Source of the DNA: Tubiluchus corallicola
Lineage: Eukaryota; Priapulida; Priapulimorpha; Priapulimorphida; Tubiluchidae
DNA length: 48,838 nt
Direction: 5' to 3'
Assembly: GCA_030141605.1 (NCBI GenBank)
Contig: JAQGDQ010001299.1
Coordinates: forward strand, 1 to 48,838
The notes under the pieces were generated by a model that saw only the letters and a program-made list of their open reading frames with translations, was not told where the DNA came from and made no database searches. This document shows, one piece after another, positions 24,057 to 36,100 of the stretch (its first letter is position 1; each line of letters opens with the position of its first letter). The translations under genes were made by a program, and so were the position numbers.

Positions 24057-24215
24057 TGTATATTTATCTGTGTGTGTGAAACCGGTGTGAAACCATGCGA
24101 CGCCCTCAGTTAAACCTATTAAAAGTAAAAGACATATATACTCTCCAGTTATTTAAATTTATGCATAAATTTACTAATAATGCTCTCCCCGAGATATATA
24201 TATACTGTATATATA

Positions 24216-24257
<42 letters not shown>

Positions 24258-25084
24258 CCAAAGCCACATGGGTGCTGGTAATGCATTACACGGGTTTACT
24301 ATCCTATTCCTAAAAATAAAAAAACATGCTCTGTGTGCTTTACTTTGCTATTGGCTAGCTTGAAACCTCTGTCCATTGTGGTAGGTCGCTGAACAGCGCC
24401 AGTCCGATTGGAAATATGCTTGCTTGCCTGCTTGAATATATTTGCTATATTTATGAAAAAATTTCTTTTTTTTAAACTGTCACATTTAAAATTTAATTGC
24501 AGTTTTTTTTGTTTGCTGTTCATTTAATAGCTGCATTTATAAATTGACTGCATTGCTTGCTTTTTGTGTATATTTGTCACATTATGATTACTGATTGCTT
24601 TTGTTCATTTATTACAATTAGGGTAAGACTTACTGCACACATTTTCTTCCTTTTGTTTATTTGTTGGGCATTCATTATTTAACTACATTTTCGTTCATTT
24701 ACTGCACTTTAGTTCATTCGCTGCACTTATGACTTAACCAGATTGCTTGCTTTTTTGTCGTTGCATTCATGACTTAACTGCATCTTGTTCAGTTGTTGGT
24801 TTAATTTTCAACTGTATTATTTGCTTGCTTTTTTCAATTGGTATAATTATAATATAGCTGCTTTCTATTTTGTTTATTTGCTACACTTAAGATCTAACCA
24901 CATATTATTCATTTAACCATGTAGTCTGTCGTGCTTAATTGTACTATTCCTAAGTTATATAGGGGTGGCTGACTCGATGACCTCCTGGTCTCTCGCCACC
25001 CCATCTCTGCACACTTTACATAATTTGTTGTATTTGCGCTATAAATATTATATTAGAGATAAATAAACCTTTTGAATTGAATTG
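23015..25084 (+). mobile_element. 5'-truncated non-LTR retrotransposon, right arm (rearranged)
   Basis: Inverted partner of 12360-14745. It has lost about 440 bp between roughly 23310 and 23335, removing the fingers/palm start. The FADD box is present at the DNA level (tttgcagacgatgc near 23450), but the frame is broken around it. An open stretch continues through NKLTINYNKTKYMLITKKPV to 24040. A 163-bp segment (from 23916) is tandemly repeated from 24079, each copy ending in a TA/TG tract. The 3' end ttgaattgaattg is shared with the left copy. Confidence 0.8.
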
Positions 25085-25852
25085 TTGAAGTGGTTTATCA
25101 ATAAGCATCATATCACATTGGCGTGACTGAATCAGCGTTGTTAAAAATCATGTGATATCGTGCTAGGATGGCATTGTGAAGTGACTGTGAATCTGTGACA
25201 TCTCTCTGCAAAGTGCGGCGTTGTGCGCGGCTGTGCCCGCTTATAGTTGTGCTCTCTTTCAATTTCAGCGTTCAATCTGATTTGATGAAGATAACCCATG
25301 TTGTGGTTGGGCACGTTGACGCCATGTTTGGATTGTTTCTGCCGTTTTTGTAAAAAACAATTCTAAGTTCGGTGAATTTGGCTATATAGTTTCTGCAAAG
25401 GGAGGAAACAAGCAGGTGTTTTGTCGGAACATAGTAATATATGTTTCGAAATTATTTTTGATTAATAATTTATATTATTAGGCTTACAAGTGCACTCGTC
25501 ACCGTAGACCTTTATTTTTCAATGTAAAATGATTATACACATCCTCTTCTGTTTTAAGGCTGTGAGGTGCCTGTTTGCAAATCATCGCTTCATTAAATTT
25601 GCCCGGTACCCAGCTACAGTTATTGTAGTTATTGTTATTCTGTTGTACACGAGTAAAAAGTCAATTTTTGTGATCATGTGCACTATTTTTGCGAATCTCG
25701 TTCATTATGTCAGAAGTCTAATCACTCTATCCATATATTTTTTTATGTACTGCACACTGCCAAATTTGTGAAAAGCGAAAGTAAGTTGTTGATAATATCA
25801 GGAAAGTTTTCATTGCACAAATTTATTTACACATGCAAAGTTGTGGCGTGAT

Positions 25853-26800
25853 GGCGCTATTAATAGTATTACACTTTCCCACCGCCTAGTTTTTTCTGGC
25901 CTATTGGTTGTTTTCACGCCTGCAGGCCAGAAAGCAGACCAACAGGCGTAATATACACCATATTCCCATAATATTATTGGTTTTTAGACCTTACAATTCC
26001 AGATTAAAATCATACGTTACTCACCGTCACCATCTCGCAAAAAGCTCCATGTGAATAACTGTGTTTACACCACTAATGCGCAATCGCTCTCGCGCAGTGA
26101 CGTATGTGGCCCTTAACATCTATTTTTAGTTTCTTCGCATAATTTATGATTATTAGGGTTGCAGCCACGGGAGTTTGTATCGTATCGCGGGTGGGCCTGG
26201 ATCAGAATAGTGGTAGTGATGACGAAAACGATAAAAATAGCAGTGCAATAATGGTGGTGATAATGAGTGTATAAACCTAAAATGCCATTATAATCCTGTG
26301 CCAGTCATTGTCTTTTCTTCAAAGACTTCCCGAATTTTTTGTTTCTCAGTCAGACCCAGTGTATAGTCAGACCCAAGTTGGCATATACGAGGAAATTATT
26401 TTAGACCACTACAGTTATTTATCATTAATTTTATTTATTACTGTAGTATTATTACTATTAGATTATAAAAAAAGTAAAGGTTTTTTTCTTTATTTCGTAA
26501 ATGCGGTCAAGATGAAAGTGTGTCACGTGCCTTTTAAGCTAGGCCCTGATAATGCATAAACTAGTACGAAATTCATCACGTGACTATACACACAAACAAG
26601 ATGGCGATACGAACTGTATAGGTGTAGAACTGTGAATACAACGTAATTATTGGTAATTATACCTAAATATATGATTAAATTACCACGAGATTAGCGGAAA
26701 CATTCACTGATAACGTGAGAATAATAGAATAATGACCTACGAGCCTAGAAACGAGTAATAACCTAGAAAAAACTAGGCGGTGCGAAAGTGTAATAGCGCC
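25853..26800. mobile_element. Non-autonomous inverted-repeat DNA transposon with 9-bp target duplication, right
   Basis: Partner of 10671-11590. The flanks are tggcgtgat (25844-25852) and tggcgtgaa (26801-26809), one mismatch. The end at 25853 carries a short insertion (aatagtatta) inside the terminal repeat that is absent from the left copy. The shared insertion site shows that it entered before the arms were duplicated. Confidence 0.85.
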
Positions 26801-27112
26801 TGGCGTGAAACCCTAAATACAACTTAGCACTATAAAAAAATATTTAGCTTCCTTCCATATACAAGACAATACTTTATTGTAAAAGATTATGCAGTGTTTA
26901 TATAAATATGCAGTGATGATGAAATATTAATTTTAAATTATGGTAAAGAGGACCAAGCATACTGGTCACCGAGTTAGATCCCGGCATATTTTATTATAGT
27001 TCAACGACCTGTCTGTGGATGATCACGGCTGCATAGCGGATCGATTACATTTCCTTACACCGGGATTATTCCTGTACAGTAAAGATTAAGGAAAAAAGGA
27101 ATTTAATCAAAT

Positions 27113-30100
27113 ATGAATTCTCTGGAAGAAGATATTGAGCATATGATCTCCATAAGTGAACTGGAAGATTTAGATGAATTAGGGTAAGTAATTACATTTC
27201 TTTGAAAGTGCATCCCTTTATTCCATGTCGCCTATTCGGCTCACATCTTACAAGTTTTACTTTTGGTCTGAGCCAATAATTTGTCCTGGTCATTGTAATT
27301 TATGTAACTTTTATGAAGCCTGACTTTTTTGAATTAACATATCCAGAAACAATGAAGCAAAGCTTTTGTCAGGAAACCTAAAAAACATTGGAGAAACCAC
27401 CATTAAAAAGTTTGCCAACTCACAATAGGTGGTGCTCTCTACTAACAAATATTTAAAACCACTGAGTCAATCATTGGTACATTCCTCAACTTTTCCACCA
27501 AAGTAACAGAAATGAACATAAACATGGAGACACATCACATTAAGCAACAGGAATATTTGCTAGTTCTGAAAGTATTTGGGAAGAGGATTTTCACATTAGC
27601 GTGCTGTTTAGAATAAAATACTGCAAATTAATTTTTAAACGGAAACTTTCTGCCAAATCTAATGTAATAGAAAAGTTGAAAATGGGCACTGGGGACATAG
27701 GAAAAACTTTCACAGGAACTGATTTCAGCTTCAGTAGAAATGTCCAAATCACTTTTCTGGCAACAAATACAACTGGAATAAGTCTCTTTCTTTAGTGTCT
27801 ACCAGTCATGAGACAGTATTGCACCAGAAACTTTGTTATTTAAAAAAATTATCCTGGGACAAAAATTGTACGTTCTGTGGAGAATGACCCATAAATAAAC
27901 TAACCTAAACTAACTAAAAAAAACTAACTGCCCTTTGGTCGATTATTGGAAAAATTTGTTGATCGTTTTGTTATCATCATCATTGCCCAACAAATACACG
28001 CTGGTTTTAGGAATTGTTGGTAATAATTTATTGGGGACTACTTCGGTCAATTTAAATTATTGTATTTTCTCGTAATTTTTGTTTACCAATCGAGCTACAA
28101 TTACCCATAAGTAAAAAATAAAAAAATTGCACCAAAATTTATTTCAGATTGGAAGATATTGATGAATCAATAGACGTATCGATTGACGAGGATCTGCTAA
28201 AACTTTCTGATGACGAGGATTCATCTGATCCTAAGAAGCCAAAGAAGGACGAAAAAGAGAAAAATGAGAAGACAAGTTCAGGTAAAGGGAACGTTGCCAA
28301 GGAAAAATTGGAAGGAAAGAAGCAGATCCAGCAAAAAGAGGAAAGCAAAACGGAAGCAGACGGTAAACGGAAGCTTGAGAAACTAGAGGATGCGAAAAGT
28401 CAGCAGCCAAAAAGCGCGAAAATAGACAACGGACCTAGTCGAGACGAGCAGAACAGATATTCGGAGAAGAAGTTTCCTTCAAAGAAAGAACAAGAAGAAA
28501 TGTTGAAACAAAAAAGAAATAATAAAGTTGATACCAAACCGAGGGCTGATGAAGATAAAAATGTTTTGGCAAAAAGGGATGCTGGAAGCAGAAAACGACA
28601 AAGTGATGAAGAGAGAAAAGAGATGCTGAAGAAAGAGTCTGAAAAGAGCGTTGAACGAAAAAAAGTAAAAGACCAAAATGCCACCGTAAGGGAAGATGCT
28701 CGTTCGTCCAAGGGAAAAGAGGCGATCGATAAACCCGAAGATGGGAAAGGCGCAAAAGACGATAAGAAATCGTGCAGAACGGAACCGAAAGATGATACCG
28801 GCAAAGCTGCCAGCGGGGCAAAGTCAGGGTTTCTACAGACTTTATGCAGCATTTGCAAAACATTTGTACTACATGAGGTAATCGTGTTTGCGAAATTATA
28901 CAATAAACACTTCCTAAAACTAGGCCTGTTACGACACATCGATGAATCGTGATACGTTTTGTAACGATCTGTGTATTGTCAAAATGCACCAGTATCGCGA
29001 TAATGTGAATCATTAATATTTAGCATAATCTAGGCTGTCCACAGGTAGCATCCTAAAATGTAGACCATACCTGTAGCCCTGTTTATCCTCTTTCTAAAGA
29101 GCTCCGAGAGTCTCACCAGGTGCCGCTAGAACGTTTTTCTACAGGCAGTTTAGCCAAAATTTTGAAAAAATCGGGAGTTGAGTCCAGGAAAATGCCGCGG
29201 CCCTCCCCCGAAATCTAAATATGACTATAACACCCACCCGTTGAACTGGCTATTTAACCATTACCCGCACCATGCCAGGCACGTTCCCATTCTCCAGAAA
29301 TAAGAGGTATAAGTTTTGCAATTTTTTGCAAAAAAACGGCCGAAAAATGGCCATTTTTGGAGTTTGTTTTTCAGCCCCCGTTCCTCCCAGTGGGCCCGAT
29401 TCGAAAAATAAGATCAAATCTCGTTATTTATGTGTGGAAAGGTTCTGCCTTCTATTTAGGAGGAGGGGTTTACTTTGCTGGAAAGTTGTCAACATCACCC
29501 AACTCAAGGTCTTTCCCGATCCAGTTGGATTTGAGTTATGCGGAGTTTTCTGTAGTACGCTTTCTGATAAAAAGCGTCGTATTAACATTTTTTAAAGAAA
29601 TTATAGTTCTTAAAAATGAAGTGAAACATGCAGTTAGAATCGCTTTAAATGAAATATCTACTTGTGTACGTAATCGAGTGGTTACTATGGTTACCATGCC
29701 TTTATTCGTCGTGTTTGTTCTACAGGACGAGAACTGCAAACACGAGCACACCGCAAATCACGCCGTCGGAAGAATCCGGAACTTGATGGCCGGCGCCTGG
29801 GACAAGTTTAAATCGGATCACAAATCAGATTTAGTAGGAAGAAATTCGAGTTCGTGGTTCACCTGCAAGGTATGTGCTGTTGGGGATCCAGCAAAATCAC
29901 TTGAGTGGTCACAATTATACGTACAATCAATTAGCAAAACGTTTAGTAGACTTTATGTAGTTTTGCAACAATTTGAAGGGAATGTCACTGGATGGATGAC
30001 CTGATCCGAGTTTATGAAAAATGTAGTCGTAAATAATAGCAGGTCTAGGTTTGGCTCGTAATTCTTGAGTAATTATTTCTCAAAAGGAAATAAATTTACC

Positions 30101-33100
30101 CGAAGGACTGGAGAAAAATACGAAAAAAGATTTGATGATTCATAAAAGCCGCATCCTTCTACCCTTCCTGTGTGATCTAACCTTTCTCGCAGTTTTTTTT
30201 TGGTTCACTCATCCATTCTTTTTTTAACGGGTTCACATGACAGTGGGCTTATACAAGCCTTTGCTTCTCTAGCCCACTGCAGTACAATTATTCTTTTATG
30301 ATAGCGATAGTGTATGAAACATAACAATTTAAAACAGTATGACAAAATTTAACACAGTAATAATTTTGATGTCACTGTGTGCTTAATGTCATTATATTGT
30401 ACTGAATGTGATAATAATAATAAATAAAAAATAAATACTTTAAAATGATACATTTCATTTCACTGCTTGGTATGCGGAATTAGTATCAATGTTGTTGTTC
30501 TAATTGTTTGTAGCTTTGCAATAAACGAATGAGGGGAGCTTTCCAGTTCATATCACATATAGAAGGTATTTCTCACCTTCAGACTGTTGCTGAGAAGACT
30601 GGTGAGTGGCATTTATTGTAATCTCGGTTTTATAAAAGTATTTATATCCGTGCGTATTGTTACAGTAGGTAACAGTCATTCGGTTGACTCTTAGGTAAAA
30701 AGACTGATTCTTTGCATAAGTAGATGGATGGATGGACAGGTAAATAGAGATATAGACAGATTCTTTGAACAGGTAGATGGTTGGATGGATGGACGGGTAG
30801 ATAGAGATATAGACGGATTCTTTGAACAGGTAGATGGATGGATGGATGGACAGGTAGATAGAGATATAGACGGATTCTTTGTACAGGTAGATGGATAGAT
30901 GGACAGGTAGATAGAGATATAGATGGATTTTTTGTACAGGTATATGGATAGAATAGATAGATAGATAAACTGATTCTTTATATAGGTAGAAGGACGGATG
31001 GACAGGTAGATAGATAGATGGACAGATTCTTTGTATAGTTAGATGGATGAATGGACAGGTTGATAGATAGCTGGATAGATGGATACTTTGTAAATGTGTA
31101 TGGATGGATAGACAGGAAGATAGGAAGTTAGTGTCGGCTAATGCTTACTGTCAGAGAGTAACTCAGTGTCGGCTCATGCTTACTGTCAGAGAGTAACTCA
31201 GTGTCGGCTCATGCTTACTTTCAGGAGTAACTCAGTGTCGGCTCATGCTTACTGTCAGACTGTCAGAGAGTAACTCAGTGTCGGCTCATGCTTACTGTCA
31301 GAGAGTAACTCAGTGTCGGCTCATGCTTACTGTCAGAGAGTAACTCAGTGTCGGCTCATGCTTACTGTCGGAGAGTAACTCAGTGTCGGCTCATGCTTAC
31401 TGTCAGAGAGTAACTCAGTGTCGGCTCATGCTTACTGTCAGAGAGTAACTCAGTGTCGGCTCATGCTTACTGTCAGAGAGTAACTCGCAGCAATTTTTGT
31501 TCTCTGGTCTAAACACGCTTCCGAGTTGCTTTGTGAATTTACTCTTGGATAGGAAGCTTGCTAGTGTGTAGAACAGACTGCCCTATCAATGTGTCATAGT
31601 CAACATCTCATTTTAGTGTAATGTCACTTTTGGCATGTAAAATGTTTGATCTTATATGAGCTTGCACTCTACTTGTTTTCTAGAGACGAATCCTGCTTAT
31701 TTGCTAGACTGCATTTTACCTATTCACAACATCATAGACAACGTCAAGAACGATTACTACATTGGTAAGCGGGTTTGCCTTAAATTTTGTTTTGCAATCG
31801 TTTAGTGCATTATTGCATAGAGTAACATGGTGGAGAAGCAGTTTCAACTCCAGTACATTGTGCAGCATTTTGCTTACGTGCAACACCTGCGTGTTTTAAT
31901 GCCCGTGTTAGAAAACCGTTATGGGTATATAAAAAACTTCACACTTTTCTAAGTAGCCCGTTCTGCCATTGGAGACGATGAACAGACCAAATGGTTCTAA
32001 TAACTCATATATTGTCGTGATTGGACCACATGGGTCTAGTAACCCGACGACCAATGTTTCTAGTAACTCATATATTGTCTTGATTGGACCACATGGGTCT
32101 AGTAACCCGACGACAAATGATTCTAATAACTCATATATTGTCGTGATTGGACCACATGGGTCTAGTAACCCGACGACAAATGGTTTTAATAGCTCATATA
32201 TTGTCGTGATTGGACCACATGGGTCTAGTAACCCAATGAGAAATGGTTCTAATAACTCATATATTGTTGTGATTGGACCACATGGGTCTAGTAACCCAAT
32301 GACAAATGGTTCTAATAACTCATATATTGTCGTTATTGGACCACATGGGTCTAGTAACCCGACGACAAATGGTTTTAATAACTCATATATTGTCTTGATT
32401 GGACCACATGGGTCTAGTAACCCGACGACAAATGGTTTTAATAACTCATATATTGTCGTGATTGGACCACATGGGTCTAGTAACCCAATGACAAATGGTT
32501 CTAATAACTCATATATTGTCTTGATTGGACCACATTGTAACCCTGTAACATGACTACTGTATAAATTTTGAGAATTTTGACCTTCCATTAATGCCTTCAG
32601 GACCGCACCATTCGAAACAGATCTTATATCACCTGTGACTTTGCTGTTACTGTGCGATTGCAAATTAGATAGTCTTTTATTCAGGAGAATCTCAGCTATC
32701 CAGTCATGCTATTTGTTTAAACATTTATAAGTGATTACTCCTCTACACATGGTCATTGGGTCACTTGACCTCCTCCGCCCTCTAGCCGTGTAGAGGAGTA
32801 AACCTTCCAAATCAGGAGTGGAGCCCCGAAGGCAGACCAGTGCAGCATGGTCACTGACTCCGGCAACCTGGTGCCAAACGTATCGCTCCGCTTTCCGTTG
32901 GACTACACCAGCGAGGAAGAGAGGGGTTCCTGTTGTCTGGCCAACTCAGGATCTCCATACACCTTGCCCAGGCGTGCGCCCTGGAGACGTTCAAGGAGCA
33001 CAGTCGACGCTGCAGCTCCATCAATGTGATCAATAACTGACTCTCTTGGCGTACACTCCATTGTCTTCCGAGACAAAAGGATGACAACAAACAAAAATAT

Positions 33101-36100
33101 AAGTGATTTAGTTAGCTAAAATGAAGACAAACGCGCCCTTTTCAGGGACTCAACTTAGCCTATTGAGTAGCTATGTCTAGTGTACAGTTGCGTGATCGTA
33201 CACACTAATTTATTGATCGTCTGTTCGCTATACAGTCCAAGAGAACTGTCTGCTGTACGGAATCCAGGAAAACCCAACTGATCAGTTAAGGATAGATTAA
33301 GGAAGTTTTTTCTTTTAACAGGAATTTCTCCTTAAAACTAGAGTAGAACTTGAGCCCAAAGTTTATCAGAGTGTTTTGTCTGGATAGTTGAATTTTCTGC
33401 ATTAGCCCATTTCACACAAGTGATACTGTAAACACTGCAGTTACTGAAAGCTTTTTTTTTTAATTTTTTCCTCAAAAATTGATTTTTAATTTGGCTAAGG
33501 TAAGCAAATGCATTTCATATGTAGCTTTGCATAAAAATCCATTGTGTGAGGAGTAGAAACCTACAAAAATTATCAAATATAACGTAATCATTGCCTACTG
33601 AGGGCAGTGTTTCATGAACCCGTGCAAAATGCTGTAAATGCTTACAGTCCTGAATGAGTTAACCAAAATGAGTTGGCTGATTTCTTGAAGGTTTATATAT
33701 ATATATATATGTGTGTGTGGCTACCCATAAGAATACGTTCCCACATTTGTGCAAGAAGTACTTATGAGTTGCAGCCATCTTAGCCAAGGTGCCATTTTGT
33801 TTGAATAGCTTGACAGAATAAGTCTCTCTTTGCATTCGAAGAGGAAGTGGAATTTAATAGCCTCCTAGCACAGCTGCTTTACAGTGTTCAAGTGTGCTGT
33901 GAAACAGTTGTTATTTATTAAACAACGAATAAGAGACATCAAAGGATTAAAGCTTCTTTTGGCAAAATTTGTCTTAGGAGAATTATGTTTACGTTGTCCT
34001 GATTCCAGTACACGCCGACGTCTCCGAGCCACTGGTCAGCCTGATGCACATCTGCATGAGTCTTGGTCTCCGAAAAGTTCCTTTAGCAAAATTTCGGTAA
34101 TAAAGAATTGTAGTGTTTGTGTAAAGCTTTCCTAACAGATCTGAATGTACTTGACTTTATACTAGATACCCTCATTGGTATGGATACAAGCAACTTTTGT
34201 GTGTAACCAGTTAGCCACACTGAAGTTTTTGTCAACTTGTTTACAAAGCATTGAGCACGTGCTTGGCAAACATAAATATTTTGACCCATATCTGTTGACA
34301 AACAAAATTTCCCTTATTGTACTGGCAAACGGGACTGTCCAACTCCTTTGCTCTTCAACAACCTACGTCACATAAAAAATGCATCCTGCCGTAGCTAACC
34401 TGATTGTGCCGGTTGTTCAAGTAAATAATACGTCACTCAAAATAAAAATTATTTTTCAAAAGTACTCAGATAAGAAGAGTGTTCATAACATTTGCATTAT
34501 ATATATATACACGTCTTACTCAAACATTTTCCATACATAATAACAATTTCAACATGTTTGACTAGCACTGCTGCCCTCTCCATTTTTCTTGATAACAAAT
34601 AGTTTTGCTCTTAATAATTTTGATTGGTTTTTGGCAGCAATGTTATATATGCTGTGATGCACTGCTTAGTGCCGCTTATGATGGAGGGCTTATCTATGAG
34701 GCCTATCTAAGGGTCATTCTCAGTGATTAGTCTTCAGTCTCTTACAAAAACAAAAAACTTTTCTTGTTTGAAGACTTATCTATGCAAGCGTCATTCCTAA
34801 TGACTAGTCTTCAATCTTACAAAAACAAAAAACTTCTTGTTAGAGGACTTATCTACGATCACGTATGCAAGCGTCATTCTCAATGACTAGTCTTCAGTCA
34901 CTAACAAAAACAAAAAACTTCTTGTTAGAGGACGTATCTACGATCACGTATGCAAGCGTCATTCTCAATGACTAGTCTTCAGTCACTAACAAAAACAAGA
35001 AACTTCTTGTCAGAGGACTTATTTATGATCACGAGATCATGAATGTGCTACGTATGCAAGCATCATTCTCAATGACTAGTCTTCAATCTCTTACAAAAAC
35101 AAAAAACTTCTTGTTAGAGGACTTATCTACGATCACGTATGCAAGCGTCATTCTCAATGACTAGTCTTCAGTCACTAACGAAATCAAGAAACTTTTCCTG
35201 TTAGAGGACTTATTTACGATCACATATGCAAGCGTCATTCTCAATGACTAGTCTTCAGTCACTAACAAAAACAAGAAACTTCTTGTCAGAGGACTTATTT
35301 ATGATCACGAGATCATGAATGTGCTACGTATGTAAGCATCATTCTCAATGACTAGTCTTCAATCTCTTACAAAAACAAAAAACTTCTTGTTAGAGGACTT
35401 ATCTACGATCACGTATGCAAGCGTCATTCTCAATGACTAGTCTTCAGTCACTAACGAAATCAAGAAACTTTTCCTGTTAGAGGACTTATCTACGATCACG
35501 TATGCAAGCGTCATTCTCAATGACTAGTCTTCAGTCACTAACAAAAACAAAAAACTTCTTGTTAGAGGACTTATCTACGATCACGTATGCAAGCGTCATT
35601 CTCAATGACTAGTCTTCAGTCACTAACGAAATCAAGAAACTTTTCCTGTTAGAGGACTTATCTACGATCACGTATGCAAGCGTCATTCTCAATGACTAGT
35701 CTTCAGTCACTAACAAAAACAAGAAACTTCTTGTCAGAGGACTTATTTATGATCACGAGATCATGAATGTGCTACGTATGCAAGCATCATTCTCAATGAC
35801 TAGTCTTCAATCTCTTACAAAAACAAAAAACTTCTTGTTAGAGGACTTATCTACGATCACGTATGCAAGCGACATTCTCAATGACTAGTCTTCAGTCACT
35901 AACGAAATCAAGAAACTTTTCCTGTTAGAGGACTTATTTACGATCACGTATGCAAGCATCATTCTCAATGACTAGTCTTCGGCCACTAACGAAATCAAGA
36001 AACTTTTCTGTTTTTTTGTTTTCAGTTCAAGATTGTGCAAGACCTTACTGTGCTTTGGAGCACATTTCTTAACTGCTTCGTCCACATCTTTCTCCTTGTT

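Noticed and set aside
33884-34135. 83-residue plus-strand frame as an additional zinc-finger-gene exon
   Set aside because: Contains a GC-balanced patch, but no matching acceptor/donor pair keeps the phase between exons 5 and 6, which already join in frame.
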